DNA of 64,000 bases. Origin: Leptospira barantonii. GTDB lineage: Bacteria > Spirochaetota > Leptospiria > Leptospirales > Leptospiraceae. The DNA lies in contig NZ_NPDS01000004.1 in the NCBI RefSeq assembly GCF_002811925.1, positions 62,001 through 126,000 on the forward strand, read 5' to 3'. Below, in pieces: positions 58,028 through 64,000 of the stretch. The position numbers were made by a program, and so were the translations under genes. The notes under the pieces are model-generated. The model was given only the letters and a program-made list of their open reading frames with translations. It had not been told where the DNA came from and did no database searches. Within the stretch, counting starts at the first letter, position 1, and the number at the start of each line of letters is the position of its first letter.

Positions 58028-58786
58028 CTAGTTTGCATTCATTAGCCAGGTAGATTTTTTTTTGTCTTCAAGGCTTTGAATTGTCGAAGAAAAATCCGTT
58101 GAGTCGTTTGTAAGATCGTCGAAGTTTAGAATTTGGAATAAGAGAAGGGAAGAATCCGGATCCGATTCGAAATCGGGGATCTTCTTTTTGGTTTCGAGTA
58201 AATTCGATTTCCCGTTTTCGATTCCTTGTAAGAATAGATTAAAGACCGTTTCGAACGCGGTTGAAACCGAAAACGTGGATTCGATCAGATATGTCGGATT
58301 AATAATTCCGTCCAAGGCCGCGATCAGCACGTCGATCGTCAGTTCCGCGTCGATTTCCTTTCTAAATTCTCCCGTAGCCTGGCCCTCTTTGACCACATCG
58401 GCCAATCGTCCGATTCTATGTCTTCGATACGCGCTCATCGTAGCGTAGAGATCGGGGCGCACGTTTTGGATGTCTTTTGCAAACGTCTTTCCCATCTTTG
58501 CGCCCAGCTCGGAAATGATCAGTAGAATTTCGCGTAGTTTCTGGCTCGGGCTTTTGGAGGGGTCTTTGATGATCGCTTCGTGTTGTTTTGTCACTTTTTC
58601 GCGTAAGAAGGCGAATACGGCGTCTATCAGCTTGTCTTTCGCGTCGTAATAACGGTATAGGGTTCGTTTGCTGATCCCTATGTTCTTGGCGATTTCATCC
58701 GTGTTCGTTTTAGAAAAACCGGATGAAAGAAACAAGTGTAACGTTTTTTCAAGAATTCTTTCGATCATATTCAGAGGATTTCGCAC
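58028..58786 (-). CDS. TetR-family regulator
   Basis: 252 residues from GTG 58786, which has AGGAG five bases upstream; ATG 58768 is the alternative. HTH: ILEKTLHLFLSSGFSKTNTD, EIAKNIGISKRTLYRYYDAK and DKLIDAVFAFLREKV. The ligand domain is helical (VVKEGQATGEFRKEIDAELT). The C-terminus has an unusual acidic Ser/Asp tail. No divergent enzyme adjoins it, and the membrane AraC gene is upstream on the same strand. Confidence 0.86.
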   Translation of the reverse strand: MRNPLNMIERILEKTLHLFLSSGFSKTNTDEIAKNIGISKRTLYRYYDAKDKLIDAVFAFLREKVTKQHEAIIKDPSKSPSQKLREILLIISELGAKMGKTFAKDIQNVRPDLYATMSAYRRHRIGRLADVVKEGQATGEFRKEIDAELTIDVLIAALDGIINPTYLIESTFSVSTAFETVFNLFLQGIENGKSNLLETKKKIPDFESDPDSSLLLFQILNFDDLTNDSTDFSSTIQSLEDKKKSTWLMNAN

Positions 58787-58871
58787 GTCCTCTCCTAAGA
58801 TTGGACGTCGAATCTAAACAATTCTCCGGTATTTACCGCGAATCTTAAACAGAGTTTTTGCAAAGGACTAA

Positions 58872-59972
58872 TTATAGAAGCGCTTTTTTTCTAAGTCCTT
58901 TCGGGGAATTCCCGGTCCATTTTTTACAAGCTCTGTGAAAGGATGTGTAAGAATTGAATCCGCACTCGAACGCGATATCCAACAAATTCATATTTTGTTT
59001 TTCAACGAGTAGCCTGTGTGCGTCGTTCATCCTGTTTCGGTTGATGAAGTCTGAAAACCCGGTGTTCATGTGATTGTTTAGATAAAAAGAAGCCTGATGT
59101 AAGCTGATTCCTAAATACGCGGAGAGATCGATCAATCGAATGCTGTCGTCCGCATATAATTTTTCGCGAATAAATCCCTCGATTCTTTCTTCCGCGCGTT
59201 TTAAGTCGTCTTCCTTTAGAAGATTTTTTTCCTCGAAGCGAGACTCGTTCGTTTCGATATCCGCTTGATTCTCAAATCCCGGCTTGATTTGTGTTCTCGA
59301 ACTTTGATCCGGTTGAACCGATTCGATTACGTTTTCGATTTTCATTCTTCTTTTGATCAGATAAAGAACGAATATGAAAAATATATAAGTATAGTATGAA
59401 ATACTGTTCCAATAGGAATTGTAAAAAGTGATTCCCAGGAGATCGCCCACGATCGCGATTTCGACTCCGATCAGGATCGGCAAAAGATAATAGTATTCCT
59501 TTTTGAGCTTACGAAAACGGATCAAATAACCGGTTTCCAAGGCGGTAAATCCGCAGATTCCGAAACACAACAATTCTCCCGTAATGACCATTTGAATGGA
59601 ACTTTCGAAATACATTAAAAAAGCGAAGGAGATTCCGATCGATAGGGCCGCGTTCCTTAGGATGGATCTGCAACTTACCGGGAGGCCGAGAATCGTGTGG
59701 ACTACGAGTCTGAGTAAAAGACAGGAATATACCGCGGACGCGGAAATCAGAGAGAGTAGTTTCAGTTTGGATAAGTCTCCGAAACCTGTGATTTCGGGAA
59801 CCGTAATATTCCAAATCGCTAAATATAAACCGAAGAATAGAACGAATGCGGAAAAGAGATTTCTTTCGATCAGTTTTTGTATCTTTGATTTATAGAAGGC
59901 TCTGTCTTCGAAATTCGATCGGATTTTTGAAACGTCTAAGCGGACTAAAAAATTTTGAATGAGTGTATTCAT
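58872..59972 (-). CDS. AraC-family regulator with polytopic membrane N-terminus
   Basis: 366 residues. About six or seven helices (35-215), a linker, then an AraC domain: [21 protein letters not shown] and [20 protein letters not shown], then [12 protein letters not shown]. The DNA-binding part is close to the one at the right edge ([18 protein letters not shown]). The loop [16 protein letters not shown] is also shared. Likely senses an envelope signal and controls nearby genes. Confidence 0.86.
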   Translation of the reverse strand: MNTLIQNFLVRLDVSKIRSNFEDRAFYKSKIQKLIERNLFSAFVLFFGLYLAIWNITVPEITGFGDLSKLKLLSLISASAVYSCLLLRLVVHTILGLPVSCRSILRNAALSIGISFAFLMYFESSIQMVITGELLCFGICGFTALETGYLIRFRKLKKEYYYLLPILIGVEIAIVGDLLGITFYNSYWNSISYYTYIFFIFVLYLIKRRMKIENVIESVQPDQSSRTQIKPGFENQADIETNESRFEEKNLLKEDDLKRAEERIEGFIREKLYADDSIRLIDLSAYLGISLHQASFYLNNHMNTGFSDFINRNRMNDAHRLLVEKQNMNLLDIAFECGFNSYTSFHRACKKWTGNSPKGLRKKALL

Positions 59973-60534
59973 AAACGACTAGCTCTCTAATTTTGTTTGG
60001 TTCGAATTTTATATTTTCAATTCGGGAACCTCCGATTCGGTTCCGTTCGTTTTTTATATTGTTTTTCTTTTTCATTTGAATGAGAGCGGTTTCAAATTGC
60101 CTTTTCGAACTTTGTGAAAAGTGAAATATATAATTTGCAAATCGATTTAGAAATGTAAGATCCCGATTCATTGGCCCGATGATTTGCATAATATCGGTTT
60201 TGCTAATGCGACATGATAACATTTGAATATAATCGATTCTCTATAACTTGAATCAACGGCTTAGGTCGTTTTGTTCGGTAAGCGATCCTTATGGAGTGAC
60301 TCTATTAGCCATGTCCCGTAAAGGTGTGTTTAAGTAAACTAAAAAATTGACAAATAGTTTACTTCATGCCAGAACGGCATTTTTATCGAATGATCTTTAC
60401 GTTTTTTAATGCGACTTGCGGTGAGTAGGACTGAATTTGGTCGGACGTTATTCGAGTTCGGGTTAAATCGGAGCAAATTTTAGTTCCGTTTAAAATTCTT
60501 CTAAAACGACAACCGTTCTAAATTCTTTCTCACT
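59973..60534. other. 562-bp intergenic region
   Basis: No gene is credible here. It contains the AAGTAAACTA/TAGTTTACTT repeat and a short terminator-like hairpin described separately at 60332-60384. The last 140 bp before the DUF1566 stop show no structure I can support. Confidence 0.45.
60332..60384 (+). other. inverted repeat plus small terminator-like hairpin, possible sRNA end
   Basis: AAGTAAACTA (60332-60341) and TAGTTTACTT (60355-60364) form a perfect 10-bp inverted repeat. Directly after, ATGCC-AGAAC-GGCAT (60366-60380) is followed by four further T's. On the plus strand no gene ends here, so an untranslated RNA is conceivable. Confidence 0.35.
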
Positions 60535-61044
60535 TCAAGGAGGAGATGTAACACAACGAACGAACAGAACATACGTTTTTCCATTGGTTCCCGCCGTAAA
60601 TCCGGACTGAAAGTTGATCGACCAAGCTTGAGAGGTCGCGAGTAAATATGTGGTAGAACTCCAATAGTATTGTGTTGCCGTCGCGGGGAAGGTGATGCTG
60701 TCGATTACCGGTGAAAGCCCGGCGTGTTTTACGATACTTCGGAGTTCGGTGATGTTCGGCAATCTCCAGACTTTTCCCGCCAAAGAAAGGTTGTTGCAGT
60801 AGTTGAGTGCGTCGTTCCAGTTTAATTGTGTGGTCCCGCCGATTTCACAATTGTTTCCCGAAAGGTTATTCGTACATTTTTGCCAGATGAGCGCATTTCC
60901 TATGTCGGTTACAGTTCCGTCTCCGTTGTCCACATAAGGCGCCGCAGATACGGAAACCGTAAGTCCAAAAAAGAATATTATAAAATTATAAAATATAAAA
61001 GAACCGAAATTCTTTCGTTTATTTTGAGTTTGGATCGGGATCAT
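60535..61044 (-). CDS. DUF1566 (Lcl C-terminal domain) exported protein
   Basis: 169 residues. A signal sequence (about 15-37, ending VSVSAAPYVDNG) precedes the domain. DUF1566 marks: DNGDGTVTDIGNALIWQKCT, NYCNNLSLAGKVWRLPNITE, LRSIVKHAG, YYWSSTTYL and FVRCVTSPP. Such domains occur in surface-exposed or fibre-like proteins. GGAG lies 5 bp before ATG. It follows the Ig-repeat gene by 15 bp, and both carry DUF1566, so they are likely functional partners. Confidence 0.88.
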   Translation of the reverse strand: MIPIQTQNKRKNFGSFIFYNFIIFFFGLTVSVSAAPYVDNGDGTVTDIGNALIWQKCTNNLSGNNCEIGGTTQLNWNDALNYCNNLSLAGKVWRLPNITELRSIVKHAGLSPVIDSITFPATATQYYWSSTTYLLATSQAWSINFQSGFTAGTNGKTYVLFVRCVTSPP

Positions 61045-61059
61045 AGCGTCTCCTTTCTT

Positions 61060-63147
61060 TTAAGGTCCCGTAGAAACACAACGAGCGACTGAGCCCGCAG
61101 GTGCGTTGTCGGTCCAAGTTGTTCCACCGTCGGAAAAGTATAAAACCAAGGACTTAGTCGTATCCGGCAGATAAAGGGTAGAACTCCAATAGTAATAACC
61201 TCCCGAGGTTCCCGGGAACGCGGTGGTAAATGTTCTCGGGGAAGCTCCTACGTTGAAGTCGACTAAGGTTTCGATTTCGGAAATTGTGGGCAATCTCCAG
61301 GTGGTTCGATTCGCGTAACCGGCTCCTGAATTGAGTGCGTTCAACGCAATGCACGCGTTAGTTGCACCCGTTAGATTGTAATAAGCGGTTGTCCCGCCGG
61401 AGCAGTCTGCATTGGTTTTGTTGAAGTGGCAAGTCGTCCAAATCAAACCTGTGTTGTTATCGGTGACGATATACTCGTTTCCATTTACGGTTTGGTTTGT
61501 GAAACTTGCGTTCACTCCTTTTTGGAGTTTCCCGTCTTGTCCGTTCGAAGTGGCGGCCGCGCAGGTTGCGTCCAAGGTTCCTGCGGTGTTCCAACAAGTG
61601 TTCTGCATCGTTTTGATCGGAGCGTTTCCGTATATGAGAATGTTGATCGAAGCGTTTGTACTTCCCGAAGAATTACTCGCAGTGATCGTATAATTCGTTC
61701 CGGTTTGAAAGCTCGTAGGCGTTCCGGAAATCGCGCAGGTCGTCGAGTTGATCGAAAGTCCGTTGGGAAGAGTGGAGCCAGATGTACAGCTCGTTACCGT
61801 TCCGGTGACGGTCGGCGAAATCGAAGTGTTCACTCCCTTGTAAAAAGTCAAGTTCGTCGGTGTATAAGTAAGTCCAGAAGGCGCCGCCGCATTGACCGCA
61901 AGTGAAATCGTATCCGTAGTACTGCCATACGCATTACTCGCAGTGATCGTATAATTCGTGGCCGTTTGCGTTACGGTCGGTGTTCCCGAAATCACACAGG
62001 TGGTTGCATTGATCGCGAGCCCGGTAGGAAGAGCGGTGCCGGAGGTGCAACTCGTGACGGTTCCTGTTACCGTAGGAGTTAAAGTGACGGTGGAATTCTC
62101 GGTAAGAACGAAAGGTCCGCCCGTATAACTCAACGCAGACGGAGGAGCAAGGTTTACGGTAATCTTTATCTGGAACGTTGTGTTTCCATAGGCGTTGCTC
62201 GCCGTAATCGTATAATCCGTCGCTGTTTGAAGCGTGTTCGGCGTGCCCGTGATTTGACAAACCGAATCCAAAGCAAGGCCCGCGGGTAAAGTAATGTCCG
62301 AATTACAAGCGGTAACCGTTCCCGTGTAAGTAGGAGTGATCGTGCCGATCGTTGCATTTTGAGTAAAAACGAAAGGGGTTCCCGCGTAGTTCAAAGCCGT
62401 AGGAGGTGCGGCGTTGACTGTGATCGAAATCGTCGTATTCGCGCTTCCAAACGGATTGGTTGCGGTGATGACGTAGTTTGCGGCGGTCTGAATGAGCGAT
62501 GGAGTTCCATAAAGAGAACAATCGGAACCACCCAAAGAAAGTCCCGTCGGCAATGGGACGTTGGAACTACAACTTGTAATCGTTCCCGTATAAGTCGGAT
62601 TGATCGTAGTAAGAGCCGAGTTCACAGTAAATGTAAAAGGACCGGTTGCAAAGTTTAGGCCCGCCGGCGGATTCATATTCACCGTGATCAGAATCGTACT
62701 GACCTTGTTTTCCGATGCGTTGGAAGCTGTAATCGTATAACTCGTTGCGGGTTGATTTACCGTGGGTGTTCCCGAAATCACACAGGAATTGGAATCCAGC
62801 GAAAGTCCGGTAGGAAGAGAGGGGCTGGATATACAATCGTTGATGGAGCCGCTTGTTGTTGGTTGAATCGTCGCGATCGGAACGTCCTTGGTGAGAACAA
62901 AAGGACTTGTAGTGTAATTGAGAAAAAGCGGTGCATTGGAGGATTGAAAGAGATTCATCGGACCGAAGATTCCCTTAAAGCTCCAAGAATGATTTCCGTT
63001 TCCGACACAACTGACAAAACAAAGAAAAATTAAAGAATGAAGAATGGAAAAGAACGTTTTACGGAATGTTCGGGAATTCGATTTTGAAAATAGAACGACT
63101 TCAATCGATTCTTTCGATTTGTTGAGTCGATATTTTTCTTTTTTCAT
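61060..63147 (-). CDS. lipoprotein with five Ig-like (He_PIG) repeats and DUF1566
   Basis: I use ATG 63147, which has GAGGG 5 bp upstream; the frame extends 36 codons more. About 695 residues. The signal (about 33-51) ends CFVSC. Five 87-residue Ig-like repeats (He_PIG type; LPTGLSL, CVISGTPTVNQPATSYTITA) cover about 76-510. A DUF1566 domain follows (ITDNNTGLIWTTCHF, TTWRLPTISEIETLVDFNVG, YYWSSTLYLP, ARCVSTGP). Probably a long surface protein projecting the DUF1566 head. Confidence 0.88.
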   Translation of the reverse strand: MKKEKYRLNKSKESIEVVLFSKSNSRTFRKTFFSILHSLIFLCFVSCVGNGNHSWSFKGIFGPMNLFQSSNAPLFLNYTTSPFVLTKDVPIATIQPTTSGSINDCISSPSLPTGLSLDSNSCVISGTPTVNQPATSYTITASNASENKVSTILITVNMNPPAGLNFATGPFTFTVNSALTTINPTYTGTITSCSSNVPLPTGLSLGGSDCSLYGTPSLIQTAANYVITATNPFGSANTTISITVNAAPPTALNYAGTPFVFTQNATIGTITPTYTGTVTACNSDITLPAGLALDSVCQITGTPNTLQTATDYTITASNAYGNTTFQIKITVNLAPPSALSYTGGPFVLTENSTVTLTPTVTGTVTSCTSGTALPTGLAINATTCVISGTPTVTQTATNYTITASNAYGSTTDTISLAVNAAAPSGLTYTPTNLTFYKGVNTSISPTVTGTVTSCTSGSTLPNGLSINSTTCAISGTPTSFQTGTNYTITASNSSGSTNASINILIYGNAPIKTMQNTCWNTAGTLDATCAAATSNGQDGKLQKGVNASFTNQTVNGNEYIVTDNNTGLIWTTCHFNKTNADCSGGTTAYYNLTGATNACIALNALNSGAGYANRTTWRLPTISEIETLVDFNVGASPRTFTTAFPGTSGGYYYWSSTLYLPDTTKSLVLYFSDGGTTWTDNAPAGSVARCVSTGP
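61618..62922 (-). repeat. five Ig-like repeats of 87 residues
   Basis: Exactly 5 x 261 bp between LNYTTSPF and the ILIYGNAP end. Each unit opens (L)xYxxxPFxxT, has a TGTxTSC strand, LPTGLSL-type strand, CxISGTPT turn and the YTITASN closing strand. Units 4 and 5 are the closest pair. Divergence rules out a recent expansion of all five. Confidence 0.85.
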
Positions 63148-63498
63148 AAAATCCCTCACGTGCTTACCTTGGAAAGATACGAACACAATCACTGAAACGA
63201 AGCAGTAAAAAGAGTAGGAATGGATTTTTGAAATACGAGGCTGAATGTTCGACAACGAATCAAAATTTAGAATTTTTCTCCGAAAAACAAAGTCATCACA
63301 ATCGCTTTGACTTCCTTTTCAGTTTTCAATCGTCGTTTTTTGCATTCTAACGATGAATGGATCCAACCAAAACCTTTTTATCTGTTGGATAAACCATACA
63401 ACAGAATCCAATTTAATACCGCTCGCGTTATAAGATGAAGAATTTTATTTAGCGCAACAATCCAAAGGCCCCGTTTATTTAAGAGGGGCCTTTGGTCC
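63148..63498. other. intergenic region with upstream leader of Ig-repeat gene
   Basis: No gene seen apart from the unused in-frame extension of the Ig-repeat gene (to 63255). Its right end carries the terminator for the AraC gene. Confidence 0.45.
63462..63495 (-). terminator. rho-independent terminator of the partial AraC gene
   Basis: CCAAAGGCCCC (63462-63472) pairs perfectly with GGGGCCTTTGG (63485-63495) around a 12-nt loop. It is 3 bp after the minus-strand stop and is followed by TTGTTG. Confidence 0.85.
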
Positions 63499-64000
63499 TT
63501 AACTCTGAGAATTGATCAACTTTCTGAATTCTCTCGGAGATTTTCCCGTAAACTTTACACAAGCTCTATGAAAGGATGAAGCCGAGTTAAAACCGCATTC
63601 CAAAGCGATTTGCAAAAGATTCATATGCGATTTGCTTCGGAGGTTTCGCTTAACGTCTTCGATTCGGTTCATGTTCAAAAAGTCCGCGAACTTCATCGAC
63701 ATGTGTTTGTTGAGATAATACGAGGCTTGGTGTGTGGAAAGGCCCAAATAAGAAGCGAAATCCGGCAAACGAAGCTCTTCGTCCGCATAACCCCGAACTT
63801 GTAGAAAAGAATTGATTCTTTCCTCGATCTTTTCCAGTTCCACTCCCTCCAAAATATTCCTTCCGGATTCGGTCAAACCATCGGACTCAATGAGCGCATC
63901 CACGGGAGAATCGATAAAAGCCTGGCTATCCATTAAGGTTTTCGCGGATTCTCCCCCGTAAGCCCTGCTGAAAAGAACGGGATAAAATCGCTCGATTAAC
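63499..64000 (-). CDS. AraC-family regulator, 5' partial
   Basis: The frame is open to the right window edge (codons before ATG 63933 read ...GGESAKTL), so the start lies outside. The visible part is a linker and the AraC domain: [41 protein letters not shown] and [13 protein letters not shown]. It is close to the C-terminus of the membrane AraC at 58872, so the missing part probably holds the membrane helices. Confidence 0.85.
   Translation of the reverse strand, partial: LIERFYPVLFSRAYGGESAKTLMDSQAFIDSPVDALIESDGLTESGRNILEGVELEKIEERINSFLQVRGYADEELRLPDFASYLGLSTHQASYYLNKHMSMKFADFLNMNRIEDVKRNLRSKSHMNLLQIALECGFNSASSFHRACVKFTGKSPREFRKLINSQS

Noticed and set aside
61426..61905. Plus-strand 159-residue frame
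   Set aside because: Mirror of the Ig-repeat gene; Arg/Ser-rich and repeat-driven.
61618..62922. Possible CRISPR-like or satellite repeat
   Set aside because: Unit length of 261 bp, in frame, and protein-level similarity; it is a domain repeat.

Overview
The window looks like a chromosomal segment of a Leptospira species, probably from the higher-GC part of the pathogen-related clade. Evidence: many short spirochaete-style lipoprotein signals ending in a Cys after a loose lipobox (LLTC, LFSC, VFAC, SINC, FSNC, FVSC), TPR lipoproteins, DUF1566/Lcl proteins, an RHS/SpvB giant protein with internal membrane segments, class III cyclases, and AraC regulators with polytopic membrane N-termini. Species is not assigned. 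No rRNA, tRNA, transposase, integrase or CRISPR array was seen.

Region 1 (1 to about 23.4 kb) is visibly AT-rich and reads as an accessory block of exported proteins. It begins with a degenerate M23-like fragment, then TPR/lipoprotein genes that share a small C-terminal beta-like domain, an M50-like membrane metalloprotease fused to TPRs, and an XRE regulator with three palindromic operators, one lying on the promoter of the divergent gene. A leftward cell-surface cluster follows (TPR membrane protein, Kelch lipoprotein, SBBP beta-propeller lipoprotein, beta-barrel-like protein). Next is a 2261-residue SpvB/RHS protein whose variable C-terminus carries seven 11-residue repeats and a hydrophobic hairpin, with a 4-bp overlapping downstream gene that is the natural immunity candidate. 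Gene debris and two more lipoproteins close the block.

Region 2 (23.5 to about 50.7 kb) has higher GC and ordinary metabolic and regulatory genes, often in divergent regulator/target pairs: acyl-CoA synthetase, AraC, ArsR with an AHSA1 partner, a CrtI-like oxidoreductase with a TetR regulator, two class III adenylate cyclases, LysR with a TrxR-like flavoprotein, and a four-gene sulfur operon (persulfide dioxygenase-rhodanese, two YeeE/YedE halves, TauE/SafE). Then come a methyltransferase, an alpha/beta hydrolase, DoxX, YCII with an ECF42-type sigma factor, an MBL lactonase-like lipoprotein with a Crp-family regulator, a C45 acyltransferase with TPRs, a membrane AraC and a FecR lipoprotein.

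Region 3 (51.2 to 57.4 kb) is a cyclic-di-GMP block: two tandem paralogous sensor diguanylate cyclases with intact GGEEF and RxxD sites, a REC-degenerate GGDEF-EAL response regulator with an apparently intact phosphodiesterase site, and a STAS-like protein. Region 4 (58.0 to 64.0 kb) holds a TetR regulator, two related membrane-type AraC regulators (the last cut by the window edge), and an operon of two DUF1566 proteins, one with five Ig-like (He_PIG) repeats.

The most unusual signals are the XRE three-operator switch, the RHS tail with 11-mer repeats plus putative immunity gene, the shared C-terminal domain of the lipoprotein array, the recurring TTGTATAATTCTGCA promoter-like motif (once giving an apparently leaderless AraC gene), and strong leader hairpins in front of the crp-like and ECF sigma genes.
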